A DNA stretch of 64,000 nucleotides from MTP4 sp052056915 (GTDB lineage Archaea; Halobacteriota; Methanosarcinia; Methanosarcinales; Methanosarcinaceae): positions 1,922,001 to 1,986,000 of the forward strand of contig NZ_CP195119.1 in NCBI RefSeq assembly GCF_052056915.1. Reading direction: 5' to 3'. A model generated the notes under the pieces. It was given only the letters and a program-made list of their open reading frames with translations, did not search any database and was not told where the DNA came from. The position numbers were made by a program, and so were the translations under genes. Of the stretch, positions 53,045 through 62,091 are shown piece by piece. Every line of letters starts with the position of its first letter. Positions within the stretch are counted from its first letter, which is position 1.

Positions 53045-54994
53045 TTGCTCGAAGCCCTGATGTACGGCGCTTTTGCCGCACTGTTTTCCGGAACCGTCCT
53101 CCCTCTTTTGTACCGCAGTAAAAACGCAAGAAAGGCCTCCTTTGGCCTGTCCTTTATTTCTTCAGCCCTGCTCCTGGGTTTTGCAGGGGCAATCCTCTAC
53201 ACAGGAAAAGGAGTCCTATTTCCAGCTATCAGCTTTCTTCCGGGGCTGGACTTCACACTGGGAGCAGACCGGCTCTCGGCAGGGTTTGTCCTGCTGATCG
53301 CGGCAGTCGTGCCAGGGGTCTCGATCTATTCCCTGGAATATACGGAACACGCAAAAAGCGAAGCCGGAAAAGACCTTCAGGCAGCCCTGACAAACCTCTT
53401 CATCCTTGCCATGCTGCTGGTCGTGCTTGCAGGCAACATGGTGGTTTTCCTCATATTCTGGGAGATAATGTCCCTCTCCTCCCTCCTGCTGGTGCTCCAC
53501 GACTATTCCTCGGAGGAGAACAAAAAAGCAGGTTTCTTTTACTTCGTGATGACAAACCTGAGCACGGCTTTTCTTTTCCTGGGCTTCATAAGCCTTTTCA
53601 GGCTGACCGGCTCTGCCGAATTAGGCCAGCTCGGATCGGTGGAGCCCGGAACCCTGACCCTGCCCTTCCTCTGCCTCTTCACAGGCTTCGGGATCAAGGC
53701 AGGACTTGTACCCTTCCACAAGTGGCTCCCCTATGCCCACCCTGCAGCCCCTTCCGGGGTCTCGGCTCTCATGTCCGGGGTAATGTTGAAGGTTGCAGTC
53801 TACGGTTTCCTGCGCTTCCTGCTTGCAGTCCCCTCGCCGGAACTCTGGTGGGGAGTACTGGTCCTGACCGGAGGCAGCCTCTCGGCTCTTTTCGGGGTGA
53901 TCTACGCCCTTAAGGAAAGCGACATAAAAAGGCTGCTTGCCTACAGCAGTATCGAAAATATCGGGATCATCTTCATCGGGATAGGGCTTTACGTCATATT
54001 CGAAGCCGAAGGACTTCCTGCCCTTGCCCTGATGAGCCTAACGGGGGCCTGTTTCCATGCTTTCAACCACGCCCTTTTCAAAAGCCTGCTCTTCCTCTGC
54101 GCAGGTTCGGTGGTCCATGCCACAGGTACCCGGAACATCGAAGCTTTCGGCGGGCTGGTAAAAAGCATGCCGGTAACCTCAGCCCTTTTCCTGATAGGCT
54201 CGGTCTCGATTGCAGCCCTGCCCCCGGCAAACGGCTTTGCAGGCGAACTCCTGCTCTACCAGGCCTTTTTCCAGGCATCGGCTCTCAACGACCCCCTGCT
54301 CACCGTGCTCCTGGTAATCGCCCTTTCGGGCTTTGCCCTGGCCGGAGCCCTGGCAGCAGCTCTTTTCGTAAAACTTTTCGGGATCACCTGCCTTGCCCTC
54401 CCTCGCTCCGAAGAGAGCCTGCTGGCTAAAGAAGTCCCTAAACTCATGCTTATAGGGGCAGCCATGCCTGCAGCCTTCTGTATCCTGGCCGGGCTCTTTT
54501 CAAAGCAGCTCCTTTCCCTTGCGGGCCTGGACGTTGAGTATCCGGACCTTCTCCTGCTCGGACTACTGCTGGGGCTCATATACGCAGCCCTCTTCCTGGC
54601 AGTCCGTGCAAAGGATAAGAGTGAAAAGGAAGAGAGACCTGCCCGGATCAGCGAGACCTGGGGCTGCGGGGCTCCCACCCTGGCTCCTTCCATGGAGTAC
54701 AGCTCAGCAGGGTTTTCCGAGCCCCTGGTCATGATCTTCAAGAGCATATACAGGACCCGGATTGTGCACAGGCCGAAGTATTTCGACGGGCAGGAAAGCC
54801 TATTCAAAAACGGAAATGTGGAAATCTGCCTGCTCCGTTTCTTTGAAGAATACCTCTACATCCCCCCTGCCCGGGCTATTGACAGCATTTCAAAGCGGGT
54901 CTCCAGACTGCAAAACGGTAAGCTTGACAGCTACGTCCTCTACGCCTTCCTTGCAGTCCTTACCCTGATTCTCGCCACGGGGGTCCTTGTATGA
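53045..54994 (+). CDS. Hydrogenase-4-like antiporter subunit (HyfB/NuoL-type)
   Basis: About 649 residues with some fifteen membrane helices. It belongs to the Mrp/NuoL/HyfB proton- or sodium-channel family: FGIKAGLVPFHKWLPYAHPAAPSGVSALMSG, the Lys/His helices, and CFHAFNHALFKSLLFLCAGSVV. I chose TTG 53045 because GGGAGTGA lies 5 to 8 nt upstream; the ORF opens at 53030 and GTG 53036 and ATG 53060 are possible. First gene of a six-gene operon. The C-terminal part has a long cytosolic stretch (AGFSEPLVMIFKSIYRTRIVHRPKYF) typical of HyfB-like proteins. Confidence 0.88.
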   Translation: MLEALMYGAFAALFSGTVLPLLYRSKNARKASFGLSFISSALLLGFAGAILYTGKGVLFPAISFLPGLDFTLGADRLSAGFVLLIAAVVPGVSIYSLEYTEHAKSEAGKDLQAALTNLFILAMLLVVLAGNMVVFLIFWEIMSLSSLLLVLHDYSSEENKKAGFFYFVMTNLSTAFLFLGFISLFRLTGSAELGQLGSVEPGTLTLPFLCLFTGFGIKAGLVPFHKWLPYAHPAAPSGVSALMSGVMLKVAVYGFLRFLLAVPSPELWWGVLVLTGGSLSALFGVIYALKESDIKRLLAYSSIENIGIIFIGIGLYVIFEAEGLPALALMSLTGACFHAFNHALFKSLLFLCAGSVVHATGTRNIEAFGGLVKSMPVTSALFLIGSVSIAALPPANGFAGELLLYQAFFQASALNDPLLTVLLVIALSGFALAGALAAALFVKLFGITCLALPRSEESLLAKEVPKLMLIGAAMPAAFCILAGLFSKQLLSLAGLDVEYPDLLLLGLLLGLIYAALFLAVRAKDKSEKEERPARISETWGCGAPTLAPSMEYSSAGFSEPLVMIFKSIYRTRIVHRPKYFDGQESLFKNGNVEICLLRFFEEYLYIPPARAIDSISKRVSRLQNGKLDSYVLYAFLAVLTLILATGVLV

Positions 54995-55932
54995 ACACAT
55001 CATTCCTGCTCTTTGCCCTGTTAAACCCGGCTTTTGCCCTGCTGGCAGCCCCCCTCTACATGGCCCTGATCCGGAAGGTAAAGGCCCATGCTCAGGGGCG
55101 GAAAGGCCCCGGAATCTTCCAGGCCTACTATGACCTGAGAAAACTCATGCACAAAGAGGCAATTTATTCCCCGGTCTCTTCCGGGATAATGCGGCTTACC
55201 CCATACCTCAACCTCACGGCCCTGCTGGCCTGCTCCCTCTTCGTACCCCTGGTATTTGTGCCGGAACCGGCGGGAGGATTCGGGAACGTAATCGTCTTCC
55301 TTTATCTCCTTGCCCTGGAACGCTTCTTTACGGCCCTTTGCGGACTTGATGCGGGAAGCGCCTTCGGAGGCATGGGGAGTTCCCGGTCCATGAGCCTGGC
55401 AGCCGTGATCGAGCCTACCATGGTGGTGGCCTTTGCCGCGCTTGCCTTTGTCCTGAAGAGCCTGAACCTGCACAAGATGTTCGCCCTGACCGCAGGCTCG
55501 CTCCTCCCGGTAAGCCCGACCCTTGTCCTGGTCTCTATTTCCCTCTTCATCATCCTCATCGTGGAGACCGGGAGGCTTCCCGTGGACAACCCTGCAACTC
55601 ACCTCGAACTCACCATGATAAACGAGGCCATGGTCCTGGAACAGTCCGGGAAGAACCTGGCACTCCTCGAGCTTTCCCATGCCCTCAAACAGCTCCTCCT
55701 CATGGGAGTCCTGATAAACACGATCCTTCCAGTGGGACTCAGCACGGAAGCTGACGCCGGAAAAATTGCGGTATCTGCCCTGTTCTTCCTCCTGAAAGCA
55801 GGGGCTCTTTCCGTGGTGATCGGGCTCTTTGAATCGTCCCTTGCGAAAATGCGCCTCTTCAGGCTTCCTGCCTTTTACATGATGGCGTTTTTCTTTTCAG
55901 CCCTTACCATCCTTATCGAGGTGTTCGCATGA
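54991..55932 (+). CDS. Membrane anchor subunit (HyfC/NuoH-type)
   Basis: 313 residues with about eight membrane helices, homologous to HyfC, EchB and NuoH. Landmarks: RKGPGIFQAYYDLRKLMHKEAI, AGSAFGGMGSSRSMSLAAVIEPTM, and DNPATHLELTMINEAMVLEQSGKNLALLELSHALKQLLLMG, the last with the conserved Glu residues. It couples the peripheral arm to the ion channel in related complexes. Overlaps the previous gene by 4 bp (ATGA) and the next by 4 bp. Confidence 0.92.
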   Translation: MNTSFLLFALLNPAFALLAAPLYMALIRKVKAHAQGRKGPGIFQAYYDLRKLMHKEAIYSPVSSGIMRLTPYLNLTALLACSLFVPLVFVPEPAGGFGNVIVFLYLLALERFFTALCGLDAGSAFGGMGSSRSMSLAAVIEPTMVVAFAALAFVLKSLNLHKMFALTAGSLLPVSPTLVLVSISLFIILIVETGRLPVDNPATHLELTMINEAMVLEQSGKNLALLELSHALKQLLLMGVLINTILPVGLSTEADAGKIAVSALFFLLKAGALSVVIGLFESSLAKMRLFRLPAFYMMAFFFSALTILIEVFA

Positions 55933-56615
55933 TTGACCCGCTTTATCTCGAAGGCGTAATCAAGATCCTCTTCGTCTTCGTCCTGATCAGTGCAGCCCTG
56001 ATCATCTCCACCCGCAGCCTTGCTTCGGTCCTTAATACCTATACTGCCCAGTCCTTCCTGCTTGCCGCAGTTTCCTTCCTCCTCTACCTGATAGAAGGAA
56101 AAAACGAACTCCTGCTGCTGGCAGGACTGACCCTGGCAAGCAAAGTGCTCCTGATCCCCCATTTCATTAACAGGATCGAGGAGAAAATCAAAATCAGGAG
56201 AGACCTGGACTTCACCTACCTGGAACCCACGACCTCCCTCCTGCTGAGCATAGGCCTGATCCTGCTTTCCTATACCTTCCTTTCCCGGGTCTTCGGGGAC
56301 CTTGCCCTCTCAAGGCTCTTCTTTTTCGGGGCTGTCATAGGGCTTTCCCTGACCCTCATGGGCATGCTTGTCATGTTCAGCCGGAAAAAGGTAATTACAA
56401 AAGCTCTCGGCTACCTCAGCATGGAAAACGGGGTCCTGATGTTAGGCATCTTTGTCACGGAACTCCCCTTCATCCTCGAAGTCCTGATTGTAATCGACCT
56501 GATAATCCTGGTCCTGCTGACCTCTATCCTGGCTGTGGGGCTGGACTCAAGCATCGAGGAATACAGGGCGAAAATAAGGAAACTGCAGATCTGGAACGGA
56601 GGTGAAGCCCTTTGA
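55929..56615 (+). CDS. HyfE-like membrane subunit
   Basis: 228 residues with about six to seven membrane helices (IKILFVFVLISAALIISTRSL, AVSFLLYLIEG, ILLSYTFLSRVFG, LILVLLTSILAVG). It matches the hydrogenase-4 component E family. It contributes to the ion-translocating membrane part; it resembles NuoK-type fusions. Its stop overlaps the start of the next gene. Confidence 0.88.
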   Translation: MIDPLYLEGVIKILFVFVLISAALIISTRSLASVLNTYTAQSFLLAAVSFLLYLIEGKNELLLLAGLTLASKVLLIPHFINRIEEKIKIRRDLDFTYLEPTTSLLLSIGLILLSYTFLSRVFGDLALSRLFFFGAVIGLSLTLMGMLVMFSRKKVITKALGYLSMENGVLMLGIFVTELPFILEVLIVIDLIILVLLTSILAVGLDSSIEEYRAKIRKLQIWNGGEAL

Positions 56616-58108
56616 TCCGCTTCTACCTGCTGGCAATGGGGGCTTTCCTTGCCCTCGGCCTCCTTCCGAAGTCTCACAGGCTCATGAACGCTCTTGCCTC
56701 AGGCAATGCCCTGCTGCACCTTGCCCTGACCTGCACAGCCCTGCTGACCCTTGACCTGCCTGTCCGGTACGGGCCGTCCCTTTATCTGGACCACCTGAAC
56801 CTCTATGTGGAACTGATAACGGTCCTTGGTTTCTGCGCAGCAGCCCCCTATGCAAAAGGGTATACGGAAAGCTTGATGGAAGCAGGAGAACTTGACCCGA
56901 AGAACCTGAAACTCTTCTACCTGGCCTTCAATCTCCTGCTTGTTACAGCCACAGCAGCGCTGTTCTCGGACAACCTGGCCCTCTTCTGGATCTTTGCCGA
57001 ACTTACCACGGTTTGCGCAGCCGTGCTGGTGGCGATCCTCTCGGCAAGGGAGAACATTGATGCCGGCCTGAAATACGTCTTCATAGTCTCAGGGGCCATG
57101 CTCTTTGCCTTTTTGGGGTTGATTTTCCTCTTCACCCTCTCGGCCAGGGCTCTCGGGGAAGGGACCCTTTCCTGGATAGAACTTATGGAAAACGCTTCGA
57201 GCTTTTCCCCTGCCCTCCTCCTTGCAAGCTTTGCCTTCGTCTTCATAGGCTTCGGGGCAAAGGCAGGGATAGCTCCTTTCCACACCTGGCTCCCCGACGC
57301 CTACGCAAGAGCCCCTTCTGTAAGCGCAATCCTCTCGGGGCTCATGCAGAACCTGGGGATCTACGGCATTCTCAGGACCTACGCTCTCCTCAGGGTAAGC
57401 GATTCAGCCCCCCAGGCATCCTTAATCCTTATTGCGGCAGGCCTGTTTTCAATTGCTCTTGCGGCGTTCAGCATGCTCCAGCAGAGGAACCTGAAGAGGC
57501 TGATCGCCTTTTCAAGTGTCGAGCACATGGGACTCCTGCTCATAGGGATAGGGATAGGCACCCCCCTTGCCCTTTTCTGGGCCCTCTTCTACATGCTGGT
57601 CCACGTCCTGGTAAAAGAAGCCCTGCTCTTTGCCGCAGGCATCCTGCACAGGCAGTACAGGAGCAACATGCGCGAGGACATGAGAGATGTGTTCAAACTG
57701 CAACCTCGCGCAGCCTGGACCCTGATCCTGGGGAGTGTCGCAATCATTGGCATGCCGCCTTTCCCCCTCTTCCCGGCAAAGTTTTTCATCCTGATGGAAA
57801 GCGCGGAAGTTTCCCCCTACCTGACCCTGGCAGTCCTGCTCCTGCTCATCCTGGCAGCCGCAGCCTTTTCAAACTTCCTGCTGAAAGCCTTCTCAAGGGT
57901 CACAGTGGAAGAAGAGAGCGGAAAAGAGGAGCACGGAAAAGAAACCGGATACCGGAAAAAAAGATTTCAGAAACCCTATGTTGTAAGAGCAGGGATGAGG
58001 ATTCCTACAGTCTTCATGCTCGCCCTTGCCCTCCTCCTGGGCCTCTGGTTCCCGGAACCGCTCAGGGAGCTCCTTGAAGCGATAGTCCTTGAACTGGGAT
58101 ATGTGTAA
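56612..58108 (+). CDS. Second antiporter subunit (HyfF/NuoN-type)
   Basis: 498 residues, about fourteen helices. FGAKAGIAPFHTWLPDAYARAPSVSAILSGLMQNLGIYG and MLVHVLVKEALLFAAG are the core channel motifs. Translation starts at TTG 56612, overlapping the previous stop (TTGA), behind a perfect GGAGGTGA about 7 nt upstream. Its C terminus has a charged loop (EEESGKEEHGKETGYRKKRF). The operon thus has two antiporter-like subunits, as in Hyf and Ehr complexes. Confidence 0.9.
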   Translation: MIRFYLLAMGAFLALGLLPKSHRLMNALASGNALLHLALTCTALLTLDLPVRYGPSLYLDHLNLYVELITVLGFCAAAPYAKGYTESLMEAGELDPKNLKLFYLAFNLLLVTATAALFSDNLALFWIFAELTTVCAAVLVAILSARENIDAGLKYVFIVSGAMLFAFLGLIFLFTLSARALGEGTLSWIELMENASSFSPALLLASFAFVFIGFGAKAGIAPFHTWLPDAYARAPSVSAILSGLMQNLGIYGILRTYALLRVSDSAPQASLILIAAGLFSIALAAFSMLQQRNLKRLIAFSSVEHMGLLLIGIGIGTPLALFWALFYMLVHVLVKEALLFAAGILHRQYRSNMREDMRDVFKLQPRAAWTLILGSVAIIGMPPFPLFPAKFFILMESAEVSPYLTLAVLLLLILAAAAFSNFLLKAFSRVTVEEESGKEEHGKETGYRKKRFQKPYVVRAGMRIPTVFMLALALLLGLWFPEPLRELLEAIVLELGYV

Positions 58109-58121
58109 GGGGACAGTGCGT

Positions 58122-59834
58122 ATGGATATGAAAAAGAATAAGGATACAATGGATTTGCTTTCAGAAATTTCGGAAATGGCGGGAGAAGAGCCCGAACTGC
58201 TCAACGCCCGCGCAGACGAGGCCTATGTCCGGCTCTCCGAAGCCGGGTTTGAAAGGGCAGCCTTAGCCCTTGCGAAAAGGCAGTTCAGCCTCATCGGGCT
58301 ATTCTGCGCGGAAGCCTTTGAGAAAAAAGGGGACTTTACCCTCTTTTATGCCTTCAAACAGGCAGGCAAGCCGCCTGTCCTCGTCCTTGTGCGAGAAGTC
58401 GGCAGGGAAAGGAATGTGTCTTCGATTGCGGAAAGCTTCCCTTCGGCGTCCTGGTTCGAGCGGGAAGTCAGGGACGGTTTCGGGCTGGAGTTTACGGGAG
58501 CTTTTGACACGAGAAGGCTCTTCCTGCATGAGTGCTACCCCAGCGGCTTCCACCCCCTGCTAAAAGCTTTCAAAAACGGCCCCCTGAACCTTCAGAAAAC
58601 TGAAGCCGGAACATCTGAATTCGGAACAAACGAAGTAGGAGCAAACGAAGTAGGAGCAAACGAAGTAGGAGCAAACGAAGTAAGGAAGCCCGGAGGAGAA
58701 TACCGGTTCAGGCAGCTGAAAGGAGAAGGCGTCTACCAGGTCCCGGTCGGGCCGGTGCATGCCGGAATCATCGAGCCCGGGCACTTCAGGTTCGGCGTGA
58801 TAGGAGAGCCCATCTTCAGCCTGGAAATCCGGCTCTTTTACAAGCACAGGGGTATCGAAAAACTTGCTGAGGGTAAAAGCCCTTCCGAATGCGTTGCCCT
58901 TGCCGAAGCCGTGAGCGGGGACGAAAGCGCGGCAAATGCCGTGGGGTTCTGCACGGCCGTGGAAAGGGCCTGCGGGATTCCGGTGCCCGAAAAGGCGGAA
59001 TGTCTGCGGGCCGTAATGCTGGAACTAGAAAGGGTCTACTCCCTCCTGGCCGACCTTGCGGGCATGGCCGTGGACGTTGGTTTTTCCCCGGTAGCAAGCC
59101 CCTTCTTAATCCTCAGGGAAGAAGTATTCAGGCAAAACGAGAAACTCACAGGTTCAAGGTTCCTGCGGGGAATAATGGCTCCCGGAGGGTTGAAAAAAGA
59201 CATCCCGGATTCGGCTTTGAAAGAGCTGGCACCTTTCTTCGCAAAGTTTTCCCGGACTTTTGAATCGGCTTTCGAACGAGCAATGTCCTCGTCCTCCCTG
59301 ATCGACAGGTTCGCAACTACAGGCGTGGTAAAAAAAGGGCTCGTCGTCCCTCTCAACCTCACAGGCCCTCTGGCAAAAGCCTCGGGCTGCCCTGCCGATA
59401 CCAGGCTTGACAGGCCTTACGGGGCCTACAGGCACTTTGCTCCGGCACCTTCCGCAAGGGAAGGAGGGGATGTGCTCTCCCGTTATGAGGTAAAAGCTGA
59501 CGAGATAAGGGGATCTCTGAAGCTCATCAACCGCCTCTTAGAAGAAATGCCTCAAGGCCCCGTATTTGCAGGAAATTCCCCTGAGACAGGTGAAGAAACC
59601 GGATCAGGCAGTCCCGGCAATTCCGGCTATGCCCTGGCCCTGGTCGAAGCCCCCAGAGGGCAGAACCTGCACTGGATATATCTGAAAAACGGGCTTGTCG
59701 ACCGCTACAAGGTCAGGACCGCCTCCTTTTGCAACTGGCAGGCCATCGAACATGCGGTACTCGGGAACATCATCCCTGACTTTCCTGTTATCAACAAGAG
59801 CCTGAACATGTCATATGCAGGGACCGACCTTTGA
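58122..59834 (+). CDS. Hydrogenase-like large subunit lacking NiFe cysteines (HyfG/HycE-like)
   Basis: About 570 residues: an N-terminal NuoC-like part (about 1-150) and a large-subunit part (QVPVGPVHAGIIEPGHFRFGVIGEPIFSLEIRLFYKHRGIEKLAEGKS). Active HycE-type subunits have a CxxC pair near here and a CxxC near the C terminus to hold Ni and Fe. This protein reads LAEAVSGDESAANAVGF and ends NKSLNMSYAGTDL, so all four Cys are missing. It therefore cannot bind NiFe and is probably a structural or quinone/other-substrate version, as in Ehr complexes. A short NEVGA repeat lies in the linker. Start: ATG 58122, GGGGA about 10 nt upstream. Confidence 0.88.
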   Translation: MDMKKNKDTMDLLSEISEMAGEEPELLNARADEAYVRLSEAGFERAALALAKRQFSLIGLFCAEAFEKKGDFTLFYAFKQAGKPPVLVLVREVGRERNVSSIAESFPSASWFEREVRDGFGLEFTGAFDTRRLFLHECYPSGFHPLLKAFKNGPLNLQKTEAGTSEFGTNEVGANEVGANEVGANEVRKPGGEYRFRQLKGEGVYQVPVGPVHAGIIEPGHFRFGVIGEPIFSLEIRLFYKHRGIEKLAEGKSPSECVALAEAVSGDESAANAVGFCTAVERACGIPVPEKAECLRAVMLELERVYSLLADLAGMAVDVGFSPVASPFLILREEVFRQNEKLTGSRFLRGIMAPGGLKKDIPDSALKELAPFFAKFSRTFESAFERAMSSSSLIDRFATTGVVKKGLVVPLNLTGPLAKASGCPADTRLDRPYGAYRHFAPAPSAREGGDVLSRYEVKADEIRGSLKLINRLLEEMPQGPVFAGNSPETGEETGSGSPGNSGYALALVEAPRGQNLHWIYLKNGLVDRYKVRTASFCNWQAIEHAVLGNIIPDFPVINKSLNMSYAGTDL

Positions 59835-59920
59835 ACAAAAGTACCTTTGAACGCAAAGATGCCCGTGAACAAAGAGATGAACACGGAAAAAAAAATCAAG
59901 AAATGCAGTGAGGTCTGAGA

Positions 59921-60436
59921 ATGATAAACCCGCTTTCCCTTTTCCTCCGTCCGAAGGTGACGGAGACTTTTGAATTCCGGGATGAGGAACTCGAAACCCT
60001 GGGGGCCGAAATCAAAAAAGAAATGCCAAAAGTCTTCGGACGCAGCCTGGCAATCCGCGAACTGGACTCGGGCAGCGATAACTCCACGGAAATAGAAATC
60101 TCAAACCTGGGAACCCCGTACTACGACGTAGAAAGGTTCGGAATCTCCTTTGTGGCATCCCCACGGCACGCCGACGTCCTGCTGGTAACCGGGGCAGTCA
60201 CCCTGAACATGGCCGAAGCCGTGAAAAAGACCTATGAAGCTATGCCTTCCCCAAAATTCGTGGTCGCAGTAGGGGACGATGCCTGTGACGGAGGGATTTA
60301 TAGAGGTTCCTACGCCGTGCTCGGCGGAGTCGACAGGATACTGCCCGTGGACATGAAAATCCCCGGAAACCCCCCTTCCCCGAAAGAAATCCTGAAAGGG
60401 CTGCTTGCGCTCCTAAAAAAAGCCTCGGAAAAATAA
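59921..60436 (+). CDS. Hydrogenase-like small subunit lacking all cluster cysteines (HyfI/NuoB-like)
   Basis: 171 residues of the NuoB/HyfI fold: VLLVTGAVTLNM, GGVDRILPVD, and the usual loop order. The four cluster ligands are replaced: the usual DCGxCNGC reads DSGSDNST, GDCACDGG reads GDDACDGG, and PGCPP reads PGNPP. The proximal [4Fe-4S] cluster cannot form. GAGGT precedes the ATG. The last gene of the six-gene operon; no ferredoxin-like subunit is encoded. The reading frame is intact and the fold well kept, so this is not a pseudogene. Confidence 0.88.
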   Translation: MINPLSLFLRPKVTETFEFRDEELETLGAEIKKEMPKVFGRSLAIRELDSGSDNSTEIEISNLGTPYYDVERFGISFVASPRHADVLLVTGAVTLNMAEAVKKTYEAMPSPKFVVAVGDDACDGGIYRGSYAVLGGVDRILPVDMKIPGNPPSPKEILKGLLALLKKASEK

Positions 60437-60916
60437 CCTGATAAAAGATAAGATTCCTTCTCTGCCCCCGGCAAAGGGGCTTCTCCTTTTTCCCTGCAGA
60501 ACCCTAATACCCTGCCCTACATCGAAACCCCTGACCCAACGGCATACTTCCAGTGTATTCAATTCCAAAAGCCGGCTTTTCCATAAATTGTACATTGACA
60601 ACTAAAAAGTGCATTCAAATAACTAAAAAGTACATTCAAATAACTAAAAAGTGGATTCAAATAACTAAAAAGTGGATTCAAATAACTAAAAAGTGCATTC
60701 AAATAACTAAAAAGTGCATTCAGATAACTAAAAAGTGGATTCAAATAACTAAAAAGTGTATTCAAATAACTAAAAAATGTATTCAAATGACTGAAAAAAT
60801 ACATCCGGCTGATCGGGGAAAAGAGTTCAAAAAATGTGAGGATCACTTTTGGAATCTGTGCACTGGTTATCCCTATCTGATCAGCTATAAGTAAGCGGAA
60901 AAATTACTCTAAAGAT
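60437..60916. other. Intergenic with heptad-length repeats
   Basis: No credible gene. It holds the 21-bp repeat array (60600-60788). The open frame through it, 60553-60894, starts at GTG and encodes KCIQITK-type heptads that are produced by the DNA repeat; no ribosome site is seen. A possible hairpin for operon termination is not obvious. Confidence 0.5.
60600..60788. repeat. Nine 21-bp tandem repeats
   Basis: AACTAAAAAGTGCATTCAAAT-type units start at 60600, 60621, 60642, 60663, 60684, 60705, 60726, 60747 and 60768. A degenerate tenth follows. The base trio after AAGT (GCA, ACA, GGA, GTA) varies between copies, so array turnover is recent. Confidence 0.92.
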
Positions 60917-62038
60917 ATGAAATTAAACGACTTCAAACTCGAACGCTTTTTTGCAAAATACGAGTTCAGTGCTCCTTACCTTCTTTCTTCATCAGACTGC
61001 GAATCCTTTACGGCGGGGGAACTGCTGGCCCTCGAAGAAAACGCAGAGGAGGAGTTCAAAAACCTGTGGCTGGGATATACGGAGGCGCAGGGAAGCCCGG
61101 AGTTAAGGGAAGAGATCTCAAAACTGTACGAAAACATTTCCCCCGAAGAAATCCTGGTGTTTTCAGGCGCAGAGGAAGGAATCTTCGTTTTCATGAACGT
61201 TTTACTGGAAAAGGGGGACCGGATTATCGTCCAGTACCCTGCCTACCAATCGCTCTACGGGATTGCGGAAGCCCTCGGGTGCGAAGTTACGAAGTGGGAG
61301 ATGAAATACGAAGACGGCTGGAAACCGGATTTCGAGTTTTTAAAAGAGAGCATCCGCAAACATAAAAACATAAAGGCAATCATTGTCAACTCCCCTCACA
61401 ACCCCACAGGGTACCAGTTCTCGAAAGAGGAATTCAACGCCATTATAGAGCTTTCAGAGGAAAACGGCCTTCATGTCTTTTCCGATGAAGTTTACCGGTT
61501 CCTTGAATACGACCCGGGGGACAGGCTCCCGACAATGGCTGATGTTTACGGAAAAGGGCTGTCACTGGGAGTCATGTCCAAGACCTTCGGGCTTCCGGGG
61601 CTCCGGATCGGCTGGATTGCTACAAAGGACCGGGAACTTCTCAGGAAAATTGCGGCTTTCAAGGATTTTACAACAATCTGCAACAGTGCCCCCAGCGAAT
61701 TCCTTTCCTGCCTTGCGCTCAGGAATAAGGAAGTCCTGATAGAGCGCAACCTTGGCATAATCCGGAAAAACCTGGAAGTTCTGGATGACTTCTTCAGAGA
61801 ACACGAGAAACATTTCGAGTGGGTAAAGCCAAAAGCAGGGCCTATAGGGTTCCCTCAAATAAAATTTGGCAAAAACGCGGAGGAATTCTGCGTAGATGTC
61901 GTGGAGAGGCAGGGAGTAATGCTGCTTCCAGGGACTGTTTATGATTTTGGGAAGCGGAACTTCAGGCTGGGGTTCGGCAGGAAAAACATGCCAGAAGCGC
62001 TGGAAAAATTGGAGGAGTACATAAAGAAAAATTTATAA
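60917..62038 (+). CDS. Class I/II PLP-dependent aminotransferase
   Basis: A 373-residue fold-type I aminotransferase. Motifs: NSPHNPTG at the PLP phosphate, FSDEVYRFLEY with the conserved Asp and Tyr, the catalytic Lys in SKTFGLPGLRIGW, and C-terminal RLGFGRKN with the carboxylate-binding Arg. GYTEAQGSPELREEIS is typical. It resembles aspartate or aromatic-type transaminases and also capreomycidine-synthase-like proteins; the substrate is not determined. It is followed after about 50 bp by a methyltransferase on the same strand, maybe a functional pair. Confidence 0.88.
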   Translation: MKLNDFKLERFFAKYEFSAPYLLSSSDCESFTAGELLALEENAEEEFKNLWLGYTEAQGSPELREEISKLYENISPEEILVFSGAEEGIFVFMNVLLEKGDRIIVQYPAYQSLYGIAEALGCEVTKWEMKYEDGWKPDFEFLKESIRKHKNIKAIIVNSPHNPTGYQFSKEEFNAIIELSEENGLHVFSDEVYRFLEYDPGDRLPTMADVYGKGLSLGVMSKTFGLPGLRIGWIATKDRELLRKIAAFKDFTTICNSAPSEFLSCLALRNKEVLIERNLGIIRKNLEVLDDFFREHEKHFEWVKPKAGPIGFPQIKFGKNAEEFCVDVVERQGVMLLPGTVYDFGKRNFRLGFGRKNMPEALEKLEEYIKKNL

Positions 62039-62091
62039 ATAAAGACCCATATTTATCGAGTGTCCCGGACCAGGGCGTCCGGAGGCCTTTC

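Noticed and set aside
58122..60436. Hydrogenase large and small subunits as pseudogenes
   Set aside because: Frames are intact and the non-cluster motifs of the fold are well kept; only the ligand residues are changed, suggesting a changed function rather than decay.
60553..60894. 113-residue frame with KCIQITK heptads
   Set aside because: The heptads come from the 21-bp DNA repeat; the start is a GTG with no ribosome site.
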